Source of the DNA: Cytophaga aurantiaca DSM 3654
Lineage (GTDB): Bacteria > Bacteroidota > Bacteroidia > Cytophagales > Cytophagaceae
DNA length: 64,000 bases
Reading direction: 5' to 3'
Assembly (NCBI RefSeq): GCF_000379725.1
Contig: NZ_KB903620.1
Coordinates: 50,663-114,662 of the forward strand
Shown here: positions 45,265-54,110 of the stretch, one piece after another
How positions within the stretch are numbered: the stretch's first letter is position 1
How the letters are laid out: every line of letters begins with the position of its first letter
The notes under the pieces: generated by a model
Told to the model about the DNA's origin: nothing
The model's database searches: none
The model's input: the letters and a program-made list of their open reading frames with translations, nothing else
Position numbers and translations under genes: made by a program

Positions 45265-46665
45265 TTATTTATTTCTGTATTGATCTATAATTCTGAATAA
45301 AGCCTTCTGAGTTTCCAGTTTAGGAAAAAACTCAAACAGTACGGTATGCTTATCGAAGTCCAAAGTTAATGCATTTTCTAGATAATTAAATGCTTCTTTG
45401 TACTTTCCTGCTGTAATCAGGTAGGCAACGGCACGATAATATAAATCTGCATTGCCCGGTATTTCATCAATACCAGCATTAATCAAATCTACTGCTTTGT
45501 CCATATCACCACTTTCATAGTGCACAAATGACCAGTTTTTCCAAACTTCAGGATTGGAAGGTTCTAATACACAGGCTTCTTCAAATGCTTCAAGGCTAGA
45601 AATGATGTTGCCTGTTTTATACTCTGCATTGGCTTTAGCTAACCAATAATCAGCATTGGCTTCGTCTAATTTTAATGCTCTTTTAAAGAAATGGATGGAT
45701 TCGTATGATTTATCCTGAGCTTCCAGACATTTTCCAATTCCATAAAATGCCTCATGAAAATAAGCGTCTGCTTTAGAAGCTTTTCTATAAAATTCTATTG
45801 CCTTAGGGTGTTGTCCAAGATGCTCGTAACAAAAGCCGATGTTGTAAAAAACATCCGCAGTTTTGTCTTCCATGTCCAGCGTCTGGAAAAAATATTCTAA
45901 CGCCTTTTCATACTCATTTTTGTAAACGTAACATTCCCCGATGTTGTAGAACGCTGATGAATACTTGTCGTTAATAGCAACAACAAATTCATAGGCATTC
46001 ATTGCTTCATCCAATTTTCCTTGTTTGAAATACGAAACACCAAGGCAGAACCACGCATAGTGAGAATAAGGATCCTCTTCGATCAATTGCGAAAAGAAAT
46101 CAATACTTTCATCCAATCTGTCTAATACCTCTAAGCTATATGAAAGCTCATAAATGGCATCTTCGTGTTTGGGATTGATGATAATAGCAAGTTTCAGATG
46201 TGTAATGGAATCTTCAAAATTGCCCATATCCTGATAAATTACCCCCATGTGGTAATGAATCTCATCTTTTTCTTCTGCAAGATCTAAGATTTCCTGAAGC
46301 AGCTCGATAGCTCCTTCAAAGTCATCCTGCTGAGCCATGATATTGGCCCGCAACAATTGAATATCTGTATCGTTGGGTTGGTAAAGCTGTGCTTTATCCA
46401 GTAACTCTAATGCATCTTCAAACTGAGTCATCTGCATCAATACCTGAACCTTCAGAAGCATGATCTCTACTGCATACGGATGCTGTTCCATAGCAATATC
46501 ACAGGTTCTGTGTGCCTTTCTGAATTTTGTTCCCTCAAGATAGTATTGGATGATGCTTTCGTACACGCTAACGTCAAAAAAGCCAGGAGTACCTTCTTTT
46601 AGAAGTTCCTCGAATTTTCTGGCCAATTCCCGATCATCAGATTGTCGTTTATTTTGTCTGGCCAT
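45265..46665 (-). CDS. Tetratricopeptide-repeat protein
   Basis: The protein has 466 residues, almost entirely TPR (about 10-11 repeats). Clear repeats include HYHMGVIYQDMGNFEDSITHL, AFYNIGECYVYKNEYEKALEYF and YGIGKCLEAQDKSYESIHFF. There is no signal peptide, so it is a cytoplasmic scaffold. It precedes the ComA-like gene by 1 base in the same transcript. The partner proteins are unknown. Confidence 0.88.
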   Translation of the reverse strand: MARQNKRQSDDRELARKFEELLKEGTPGFFDVSVYESIIQYYLEGTKFRKAHRTCDIAMEQHPYAVEIMLLKVQVLMQMTQFEDALELLDKAQLYQPNDTDIQLLRANIMAQQDDFEGAIELLQEILDLAEEKDEIHYHMGVIYQDMGNFEDSITHLKLAIIINPKHEDAIYELSYSLEVLDRLDESIDFFSQLIEEDPYSHYAWFCLGVSYFKQGKLDEAMNAYEFVVAINDKYSSAFYNIGECYVYKNEYEKALEYFFQTLDMEDKTADVFYNIGFCYEHLGQHPKAIEFYRKASKADAYFHEAFYGIGKCLEAQDKSYESIHFFKRALKLDEANADYWLAKANAEYKTGNIISSLEAFEEACVLEPSNPEVWKNWSFVHYESGDMDKAVDLINAGIDEIPGNADLYYRAVAYLITAGKYKEAFNYLENALTLDFDKHTVLFEFFPKLETQKALFRIIDQYRNK

Positions 46666-46801
46666 AGTCTCACAATTTAATATGCTCTAGTATACTTATA
46701 CGCTGTGATTACTCCTAAAGCTAAAAAAATAAAATTTAATTCATTTATGCGTGAAAGATTAGTTATAAACATGCACATAATGATATTTATCAGCAATAAA
46801 C

Positions 46802-47788
46802 CTACTTAAGTTGTTTGTCCTTAAATAGATTTGCGCAGGTCCATACAACCGTTTCTTTAAGGGGATTAAAGACTATATTGGTTGTTTTTTTAATCTTATC
46901 AGATTGATATTCAAATTTATGAGCAGATACTGATGCTGTTTCTCTGGTAATAAGAGGTTCTTTGCCTGTAAAAAAAGATTTTACAGCATAAAATCTCCAT
47001 GCCAGAGCACGCATCCAAGGTCTTGCGCTGATTTTAGGAGGTTCTATGTTAAGTACCTGAGCTATTGCCTCGAAAAATTCTTTATAGCGAACAATCCCAG
47101 CATTTAAAATATATCGCTCACCACTTGGAGTTTGGTTCTCAATAAAAAACAAAATTGAGGAAACAACATCGCGTACATCTACATAATTCATGTAGCCTTC
47201 TGTATAAAATTTATTTTTTTGCGCTACATATTCAAACAGTCGTGCAGTGCTGGTACCTTTAAGTGCAGGACCTAATATGATAGATGGATTTACAAGTATA
47301 GCATTCAACCCTTCTTCAACGGCTCTGTAAACTTCTAATTCTGCCTGGTGTTTTGTTACTGCATAACGTGTGTTCAATGCAGATTCTTCCCATGTATTCG
47401 TTTCATTTATAAACGTATCTGAAACCTTACGACCAATAGCGGCAACGGAGCTTATGTGTATGAATTTTTTAATGCCAAACTCCAATGCAGCATTCAAAAT
47501 ATTTCTTGTGCCTTCCACATTTGTCTGAAACATTTCATCGCGTCGCTTCGACCAAAAAGAAATCATTGCTGCTGTATGCACAATGCATTCTACATGGTTC
47601 ATCGCATCGATCAAAGAGCCTGCATCATTCAGATCTCCAATATGTATTTCCAGTTTGTCTTCAAATTCTTTCAAAAGAGAAATATCCGAATTCTTTCTTA
47701 TCAGTGCTCTTACACGATATCCTTTGCCAATTAATTCTTTGCAAAGAAAACTGCCCACCAAACCATTCGCACCTGTAACAAGTATCAT
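46802..47788 (-). CDS. NAD-dependent epimerase/dehydratase
   Basis: A 328-residue extended-SDR protein. The Rossmann motif is VTGANGLVGSFL (about residues 4-15), and the catalytic Ser/Tyr/Lys triad is HISSVAAIG, TRYAVTKHQAE (YxxxK). It would act on a nucleotide sugar or a related alcohol. It is the last gene of the exopolysaccharide cluster, overlapping the CpsB-like gene by 4 bases, so it probably modifies a sugar precursor; dihydroflavonol-4-reductase-like activity is an alternative. Confidence 0.87.
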   Translation of the reverse strand: MILVTGANGLVGSFLCKELIGKGYRVRALIRKNSDISLLKEFEDKLEIHIGDLNDAGSLIDAMNHVECIVHTAAMISFWSKRRDEMFQTNVEGTRNILNAALEFGIKKFIHISSVAAIGRKVSDTFINETNTWEESALNTRYAVTKHQAELEVYRAVEEGLNAILVNPSIILGPALKGTSTARLFEYVAQKNKFYTEGYMNYVDVRDVVSSILFFIENQTPSGERYILNAGIVRYKEFFEAIAQVLNIEPPKISARPWMRALAWRFYAVKSFFTGKEPLITRETASVSAHKFEYQSDKIKKTTNIVFNPLKETVVWTCANLFKDKQLK

Positions 47789-48531
47789 GAAAGCAATGTA
47801 TTATTAAGTAGATTTAAGTTGGCCAATTTGTTGTAGTACTTGGATGCTCTGGTATCCTTCAATACATTCAGGTGCCGCATTCCATGGCAATCTGTTCCAA
47901 CAAAATCAACCATTTTATTGTCAATTAATTTTTCAGCAAACTGCTTCGCAGGTTTTGAATAATAGCCCATCAGCGAATTTAAATTGATTTGAAATAAAAC
48001 ATCCATTTCATATATCTTTTCGAACGCAGAAAAATCATTGTATAAATACAAATATCTTTCAGGGTGCGCCAATACAGGAGTATAGCCTAATGTACGCATT
48101 GAAAAAATTGCCTGATGCAAATGCGCAGGTTCATTCATATACGACGTTTCAAACAACACGTATTTTTTACCGAATGTTAGCAACGGTTCATTCTTATTCA
48201 ATTTCTCAATAAACCATTCATCCAGATAGTACTCGGCAGCAGCGTCTATTTCTATTTCTATATTTTCGGATTTCAAACGTTGTTTTAATTCAGACAAACC
48301 TCCTAAAATAATCTCAGGTGTATTTTTATAAAAATCACCCATAATGTGGGGCGATGTAATTATTTTCTTATAGCCGAATTCTACAAGTTTTTTAATCAAC
48401 TCTACAGACTCATCCAACGATTTGGAGCCATCGTCTATTTTTGGTATCAAATGCGAATGCATGTCAACAAAAATAAAATCTTCATGCTGCGCTTGCTCTT
48501 TCTTTCCAAATAATGAAGTCAGAAAACTCAT
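47785..48531 (-). CDS. PHP-domain tyrosine-protein phosphatase (CpsB/YwqE type)
   Basis: About 248 residues from the ATG at 48531, which overlaps the autokinase stop by 4 bases (ATGA); a longer frame from 48558 lacks ATG support in context. The PHP metal motifs are FVDMHSHLIPKIDDGS, TSPHIMGDF, EYYLDEW, LAHPERY and GTDCHGM. It belongs to the metal-dependent bacterial tyrosine phosphatases that dephosphorylate the capsule autokinase. The tight coupling to that kinase supports this role strongly. Confidence 0.92.
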   Translation of the reverse strand: MSFLTSLFGKKEQAQHEDFIFVDMHSHLIPKIDDGSKSLDESVELIKKLVEFGYKKIITSPHIMGDFYKNTPEIILGGLSELKQRLKSENIEIEIDAAAEYYLDEWFIEKLNKNEPLLTFGKKYVLFETSYMNEPAHLHQAIFSMRTLGYTPVLAHPERYLYLYNDFSAFEKIYEMDVLFQINLNSLMGYYSKPAKQFAEKLIDNKMVDFVGTDCHGMRHLNVLKDTRASKYYNKLANLNLLNNTLLS

Positions 48532-50903
48532 AATTTTTCGACAAGTTTTTGCAGCCAATTTTTTGGTTTGGTAGCAGTTTCGTTTTCGTAATATCCGTAA
48601 TTATATTTGAAGCCTCTATTTACAGGGACTCCATTCGCAATTACACGCAGTTTATTATACCCGCCTCTATTCAATGCTCTTTTAATTTCCTGCCCAACAA
48701 AGAACTTAGAGTAATTTATACGCACAATATACAACGGAATATCTGCCTTCGTCATTAACAACATCCCATCTGTAACAATACCTACCGGAGGCGTATCGAT
48801 AATAATCACATCGTATAAGCCTTTTAGTTCCTCGATCAAATTGTCTAATGTCGGCAGCAAGATTAATTCAGACGGATTAGGCGGTGTAGGGCCTGCAGTT
48901 ATAAAGTCCAGATTAGGGATTCTGGAAAGCTGCACAACATCAGAAACGGTGTGCTTACCAATCAATACAGTACTTAGACCGTTTGTATTTTCTGCTCCAA
49001 ATGCTAAATGGATCTTAGGTTTACGCATATCCAGATCGAGTACAACTACACGCTGATTTGCCATTGCAATTACTGCAGCTAAATTTACTGCAACAAATGT
49101 TTTTCCCTCACCCCCAACAGTTGATGTTACGGTTATAACTTTTTGAGATTTATCCGTTGAAATAAATTCAAGGTTGGTACGTATGGATCGAAGCGATTCA
49201 GTGATTGCAGATTTTGATTTTTTATCTACGATCAATTGTGAGAACAACATTTTTTCAGCAACGTATTCCGGCACAGTACCTATGATTGGTATAGGTAATG
49301 AACGTTCCAATTCAGCTAATGTCGTAATGGTCTCATACATTAAGAATCTGGACACAACCAGTAACAAACATAATAAAATTGCAATCCCGACACCCGACAT
49401 CAAGATGATGCTCTTTTTAGGATAAATAGGAACTGTTTCAACGGAAGGTTGTGAAAGAATAATAAAATCCACCGTCACCCCAGCCTTTGTCAACCCTTGC
49501 TCAACAAGCTTATCCATCAATAAGCCATAAAACTTATCGTATAGATTGTAGTGTCTTTTTAATCGAGACATTTCTGTTTCTTTTGCAGGAAAAGACATAA
49601 TGGATGACTCGATTTCGAATTGATCAAGATTCAAATCGTGAATTTGTTTTTTAATTATTTTTTCATTCTGAGCAATAAGGTCCAGTGCGTCGTTCTTCGC
49701 TTTAAGTGCTGCATTTTTCTTTACTTGAAATGCATGTGTGCTTTCACTTTGCGACATCAATAAACTTTCTTTATCCAGATTAAGTTGATTCAGATTTTTA
49801 ATCACCTCCACCAATTGTTCATCTTCTAAATTCGGCAACAGCGGAATAAAATCTTCTAGGTTTTTATTGTTTTGAATTAAGCTTTCCAGATTTTTAAGCA
49901 ACTCAATTCTGAATGCTAAGGATTTTCTTTCAACCGTATTTTCATCTGCCAACTCAGAATATTTTGCATAGTCTGCCATTACATCCATCGTCTTATTTTT
50001 ACGCATGAATGCTTCGAATTTTTTTTCCGCATCTATTAAATTATCTTCTGATTTTTTAATAGAGTTTGTCAGGAATTCAATCGACTGATCAAATGTTTTT
50101 AATTTAAGCTGAAGTGTTTGTTCAAAATAGATCGAATCGATTGACTTTACAATACTGTACGCTTTAAATGCATTGTGGTCTTTAAATGAAATGGTAAGTG
50201 TTCTCGCTTCGTTATTTGAAACATCTGCAAATAAGCTTTGCTGAAAATAACCATTCAAAGCACCTTGACTATTGAATGTAAAAAAAGTTTTTTGGTTGGA
50301 ATTGAAATTTTCGAATTGCTTCGTTTTCTTCAATGTAAAATTACCGAACGGCGTTTCGCACAATTTGTCAAAAGTGAATTCCTTAGAATAATCACCATGT
50401 TCTAGTTTAAACGTTTTATTATCTATAATTTCAACATCAAGACGTATATCGTAAAGTACTTTTGAATAATCTTCAACAAATGAAACTTCATAAGGTGAAT
50501 TTTTAAAACGCTCTTCGAATAAGATATTTCCGTAAACAAAATACGAGATCCCTAAATTCAAATCTGCAATTACCTTATCACGTACTACAGGAGACCTTAT
50601 AATCTCTAGCTCTCCGGCCAGACTCGAGCTTTCCTCATCAAATCCATTTGTAGATAAACCTAACGAATTGGTACGGTTGCCATTTTCTAATTTGATCAAC
50701 GAATTAGATTCGTATACAGGTTTTGCATATCGTATAAATAAAAACACGCCTGACATTGTAATTAAAAAAATCAATGCCATTGCAATAAAAGATCTTTTAA
50801 AAACTACTAATAGTTTATACGGATCAAGTATGTTTTGAACTTCTTCTTCAAACTGTCCCGTATTGTCAATTAAGGATTTATTGCGTTCTTCATTTACTGC
50901 CAT
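48528..50903 (-). CDS. Exopolysaccharide tyrosine autokinase (Wzc-like)
   Basis: The protein has 791 residues. Two membrane segments (about 37-57 and 505-525) flank a periplasmic Wzz/GNVR region with coiled coils. The cytoplasmic part (about 570-791) is a BY-kinase: Walker A TVGGEGKTFVAVNLA, Walker A' VVLDLDMRKPK, Walker B VIIDTPPVG. A C-terminal tyrosine cluster (KYNYGYYENE, near 770-780) is the autophosphorylation tail. It controls chain length and export together with the Wza-like gene upstream and the phosphatase downstream. All parts are in one chain, as in Gram-negative Wzc. Confidence 0.95.
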   Translation of the reverse strand: MAVNEERNKSLIDNTGQFEEEVQNILDPYKLLVVFKRSFIAMALIFLITMSGVFLFIRYAKPVYESNSLIKLENGNRTNSLGLSTNGFDEESSSLAGELEIIRSPVVRDKVIADLNLGISYFVYGNILFEERFKNSPYEVSFVEDYSKVLYDIRLDVEIIDNKTFKLEHGDYSKEFTFDKLCETPFGNFTLKKTKQFENFNSNQKTFFTFNSQGALNGYFQQSLFADVSNNEARTLTISFKDHNAFKAYSIVKSIDSIYFEQTLQLKLKTFDQSIEFLTNSIKKSEDNLIDAEKKFEAFMRKNKTMDVMADYAKYSELADENTVERKSLAFRIELLKNLESLIQNNKNLEDFIPLLPNLEDEQLVEVIKNLNQLNLDKESLLMSQSESTHAFQVKKNAALKAKNDALDLIAQNEKIIKKQIHDLNLDQFEIESSIMSFPAKETEMSRLKRHYNLYDKFYGLLMDKLVEQGLTKAGVTVDFIILSQPSVETVPIYPKKSIILMSGVGIAILLCLLLVVSRFLMYETITTLAELERSLPIPIIGTVPEYVAEKMLFSQLIVDKKSKSAITESLRSIRTNLEFISTDKSQKVITVTSTVGGEGKTFVAVNLAAVIAMANQRVVVLDLDMRKPKIHLAFGAENTNGLSTVLIGKHTVSDVVQLSRIPNLDFITAGPTPPNPSELILLPTLDNLIEELKGLYDVIIIDTPPVGIVTDGMLLMTKADIPLYIVRINYSKFFVGQEIKRALNRGGYNKLRVIANGVPVNRGFKYNYGYYENETATKPKNWLQKLVEKL

Positions 50904-50913
50904 AGATCCTTAA

Positions 50914-51687
50914 TTATTTAAATACTACGATTAATGACACAATGCTTATTGTTAATGACACAAGCGGCACAATGGTAGTAACTGTTTCTTTTAATATAAA
51001 TCTCTTCGGTTCAATATATACAATATCTCCAGGCACCATATCTGTCTGTGCTGCACGCAAACCTTCAATGGTATTTAAATTAATCAGTTGTACATCCGGA
51101 TTTTTCAAATCTCCGCGTACAACCCGAATATTATTTGCCTTTCCATCGAGCTTAATACCACCATACCTTGCAATGACTTCAATAAGATTCATATCCTGAT
51201 ATTCAAGCGGTATAATTTTACCTCCATCGGGACCAAATACAATAACCCGTTTACTTAACAATGTTACTTTTACATACGGATCAGTATAATACGGTTTGAA
51301 TTTTGAAGCGATGATGCTATCTGCCTGAAAGACCGTATATCCTTTCAGCATTACATTGCCGACCATGGGTAGGTGCGCACAGCCATCTGAATAGACGGTA
51401 TATTTAATGGGATCCTTTGATACTTTTGAATCGCTTGCACTTCCTCCTTCTGTCAATGCATTATTCGGATCAACAAGTTTTTCTCCGCTGTTGGTGAATA
51501 CATCCATAGAAATAACATCGTTTATTTCAATTTTGTATTCACTTGTAGATGAGTTTCTCAATCGTTCAATTGAATCGATTAAAATACTGGAGTCAGTATT
51601 AAACATTCTATAGTGATAATACGAACTGCACGAAGATAGCAAGCTCAGCAAACCTAAAACCAGTGCCCAAGGGGTTATTTTTTTCAT
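50914..51687 (-). CDS. Polysaccharide export outer-membrane lipoprotein (Wza-like)
   Basis: The protein has 257 residues with a lipoprotein signal (LLSSCSSYYHYR; Cys about 20). The Poly_export domain and a SLBB-type domain follow (YKIEINDVISMDVFT; VKVTLLSKRVIVFGPDG; LIEVIARYGGIK). It ends in a hydrophobic helix (VTTIVPLVSLTISIVSLIVVF) that may be the outer-membrane pore helix. It forms the exit channel for the polysaccharide made by this cluster. It lies between rfbC (1 base) and the autokinase (10 bases). Confidence 0.92.
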   Translation of the reverse strand: MKKITPWALVLGLLSLLSSCSSYYHYRMFNTDSSILIDSIERLRNSSTSEYKIEINDVISMDVFTNSGEKLVDPNNALTEGGSASDSKVSKDPIKYTVYSDGCAHLPMVGNVMLKGYTVFQADSIIASKFKPYYTDPYVKVTLLSKRVIVFGPDGGKIIPLEYQDMNLIEVIARYGGIKLDGKANNIRVVRGDLKNPDVQLINLNTIEGLRAAQTDMVPGDIVYIEPKRFILKETVTTIVPLVSLTISIVSLIVVFK

Positions 51688-51688
51688 T

Positions 51689-52234
51689 CTAAAAATTTAA
51701 TATTGACTCAATATCTCTTAAATACGGTAATTCCTGATCTTTAGTTGATACCAATGGGTTCTTAATTGTCCAATCTATTGACAAATCCTTGTCGTCCCAT
51801 TTAATTCCAAGCTCGGATGCTTTGTGGTATAAGTTAGTACATTTATACTGCACTTCACAATCTTCAATAGACACGAAGCCGTGTGCAAAGCCTTCAGGTA
51901 CATACAGCATGCACTTGTTTTTATCATCCAGCAATACTTTGGCAACTTGTTTATAGGTTGGAGAATTTTTGCGCAAATCAACAACCACATCCCAAATGGA
52001 ACCTTTCGTAGTCCTAACCAGCTTTCCTTGAGCATAGGGAGCATTTTGAAAATGCAATCCTCTCACCACGCCTGCCGCAGATTTAGAATGGTTGTCCTGT
52101 ACAAACTCCATTGTCAGTCCGGCTTTATAAAAAGCATCTTTGTTGTACGTTTCCATAAAAAAACCTCTATCGTCACCAAACACATTCGGGGTAATTAATA
52201 TCAGATCTTTTAATTCTAATTCTTTGAAAGTCAT
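51689..52234 (-). CDS. rfbC: dTDP-4-dehydrorhamnose 3,5-epimerase
   Basis: A 181-residue RmlC of normal length. The catalytic His/Asp region is QDNHSKSAAGVVRGLHFQNAPYAQGKLVR, and VPEGFAHGFVSIEDCEVQYKCT is the second active-site part. It epimerises dTDP-4-keto-6-deoxyglucose on the way to dTDP-L-rhamnose. The other rhamnose genes (rfbA, B, D) are not in the window. Its start overlaps the GT4 stop by 1 base. The polymer made here may therefore contain rhamnose or a related sugar. Confidence 0.95.
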   Translation of the reverse strand: MTFKELELKDLILITPNVFGDDRGFFMETYNKDAFYKAGLTMEFVQDNHSKSAAGVVRGLHFQNAPYAQGKLVRTTKGSIWDVVVDLRKNSPTYKQVAKVLLDDKNKCMLYVPEGFAHGFVSIEDCEVQYKCTNLYHKASELGIKWDDKDLSIDWTIKNPLVSTKDQELPYLRDIESILNF

Positions 52235-53358
52235 TATCTGCTGTCTTTTGTTATAATTTCATTTGCCAAACAAAAATAATCATTGAATATTATTTTATCA
52301 GAAAAATTTTCTTCTACCAATCGCCGGCTATAGTTCCCCATCTCATTCAATCTGGCCTTGGGCAATTTTACCATGTCGCTCATTTTCATAAACAGATCCT
52401 GCGCATTCTTCACCTCGCACAAGAAGCCGTTTTTGTTATCGAAAACAACATCTTTGCAGCCAGCAACATTTGTGGCAATCAAGGGCTTTGAGCAGGATGC
52501 CGCTTCCAGCAAACTCTTAGACAATCCTTCTCTATAAGAAGGAAGTACAACTGCCGTTGCCAGTTGGTACTCCGCTACAATTTCTTTCGAAAACGGTTTG
52601 TAGATCAGTTTATGTTCAGCAATCCAGGAGTCTAATTCTTCTTTTCGAATTCCTAAGTTTTTATCTGAATCAATTGCTCCGATCAACACACATTCAACCG
52701 CTTGTCCAAAACGTTGGTGTAATAATTTGGAAGCCACTGCATATTCCGTAATCCCTTTATCAAAGATTAACCGGGCAGCCATCACAAACCTGAAAATATG
52801 ACGGTCTGGACTCACACTTGCTGCTTTAAAGATGGAAGTATCTACCCCGGATCCCCGAATAATGCAGGTTTTACTTTCTTCTACAATTTTATTCTGAACG
52901 AAAACATACTGATCTTCCTTGTTTTGAAAAACGACGAAGCGTGCAAACTGAAAACTGAACGCATACAGCTTTCTCGCAATTTTAGAAACCAGATTGTTAT
53001 GTAAAAACACAGTACCTAAGCCTGTAACGGTGTTAATGGTTGGAATTCCAGCGATACGGGCAGCCAATGTTCCGTATATGTTCGGCTTGATCGTGTATTG
53101 AAAAATTACATCCGGTTTCTGGTTTTTATATATTCGTGTGAATTGCCTCAACAACAAAAAATCGATGAAGGGATTATTACCCTTTGCGTGAATGTTGATG
53201 GGTATAAATGTAACCGGGAGCTTTTGGATATCCGCAGTAAATTCATCTACCGGTGCAATACAAATCACCTCATATCCTTTATCAATAAGACCTAAAATTA
53301 AATTGCGTCTAAAATTAACTATGTTCCAGGAGGTGTTTGCAACCAGTGCTATTTTCAC
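52234..53358 (-). CDS. Family 4 glycosyltransferase
   Basis: A 374-residue GT-B enzyme. The N-terminal half has VANTSWNIVNFRRNLILGLIDKGYEV (acceptor domain), and the C-terminal half has the donor-site motif PSYREGLSKSLLEAASCSKPLIATNVAGCKD (EX7E type). The start is GTG at 53358. It heads the minus-strand exopolysaccharide operon and has a TAATTTTG element just upstream. It should transfer one sugar of the repeat unit; UDP-sugar use is typical but the specific sugar is unknown. Confidence 0.92.
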   Translation of the reverse strand: MKIALVANTSWNIVNFRRNLILGLIDKGYEVICIAPVDEFTADIQKLPVTFIPINIHAKGNNPFIDFLLLRQFTRIYKNQKPDVIFQYTIKPNIYGTLAARIAGIPTINTVTGLGTVFLHNNLVSKIARKLYAFSFQFARFVVFQNKEDQYVFVQNKIVEESKTCIIRGSGVDTSIFKAASVSPDRHIFRFVMAARLIFDKGITEYAVASKLLHQRFGQAVECVLIGAIDSDKNLGIRKEELDSWIAEHKLIYKPFSKEIVAEYQLATAVVLPSYREGLSKSLLEAASCSKPLIATNVAGCKDVVFDNKNGFLCEVKNAQDLFMKMSDMVKLPKARLNEMGNYSRRLVEENFSDKIIFNDYFCLANEIITKDSR

Positions 53359-53375
53359 GAATCAGTTTCTTTTAT

Positions 53376-53383
53376 CAAAATTA
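53376..53383 (-). promoter_or_regulatory. -7 element for the exopolysaccharide operon
   Basis: The minus strand reads TAATTTTG, an exact TAnnTTTG match, 17 bases upstream of the GTG at 53358. No clear -33 TTG was found. Confidence 0.5.
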
Positions 53384-53408
53384 AATATACGTAATAATAA
53401 CCCATTTA

Positions 53409-53440
53409 TTGGCATTTGCGGCGTTAAAACGTTAATTTTG
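53409..53440 (+). promoter_or_regulatory. Promoter for the SirB2-cytochrome gene
   Basis: TTG at 53409-53411, 21 bases, then TAATTTTG at 53433-53440; the start codon is at 53463. Together with the element at 53376-53383 it gives a divergent promoter pair within 105 bases. Confidence 0.55.
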
Positions 53441-53462
53441 AGATTCTAATACAAATAATTAT

Positions 53463-54110
53463 ATGGAAAAGGGATTTCTTCATTTACACGTTACCATCGT
53501 TTCGATCTTCATACTTTTATACGTTGCAAAAGTATATTTACTTCTTGCAAACAAGTCTGAAGCATTGGAAAAACTTCGCAGCAAAACGAAGATTGCAGAT
53601 ATGATCTTAGGAAGCTTGATCATTATCACTGGTGTATTTTTGACTGTTAAAATGCCGTCGATTGAGACATTTTTGATTGTGAAAATCATTTTAGTATTAG
53701 CTTCTATACCTATTGGTATTATTGCTATGAAGAAAGCGAATAAGCCGATGGCTATTACAGCTTTATTGATTTATGTTTATGTATTTGCACTAGCTAAAAC
53801 GGACAGCCTAAGATTAAAAAAAGAAGCCTATATAACACCTGTGGCTATTGTAGATTCTAGTTCAGCACAAGGTCCGACTGCTGTAGATGAAGGCGAAATT
53901 ATTTATACAGCTAAGTGTGCGTTATGCCATGGAGCAGATGGCAAATTGATGCTTAACGGAGCAAAAGATTTATCTGTTTCAAAATTAACAAAATCTGAAG
54001 CTATAGAAATGATCAAGTCCGGCAAAGGAATAATGCCTCCTTTTAAAGATGAATTTAACGAAAAACAATTGAATGCTCTTGCCGATTACGCAGAAGGCTT
54101 GAGAAAATAA
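53463..54110 (+). CDS. SirB2-like membrane protein fused to a c-type cytochrome domain
   Basis: The protein has 215 residues. Four membrane helices (about 7-28, 45-62, 70-88, 97-112) form a SirB2-like part with LHLHVTIVSIFILLYVAKVYL. The C-terminal periplasmic domain (about 140-215) has a haem-binding CALCH (Cys152-His156) and a downstream GIMPPF Met ligand, so it is a class I cytochrome c with one haem. It should carry electrons at the outer face of the inner membrane. Its stop overlaps the hflX start by one base. Confidence 0.88.
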   Translation: MEKGFLHLHVTIVSIFILLYVAKVYLLLANKSEALEKLRSKTKIADMILGSLIIITGVFLTVKMPSIETFLIVKIILVLASIPIGIIAMKKANKPMAITALLIYVYVFALAKTDSLRLKKEAYITPVAIVDSSSAQGPTAVDEGEIIYTAKCALCHGADGKLMLNGAKDLSVSKLTKSEAIEMIKSGKGIMPPFKDEFNEKQLNALADYAEGLRK

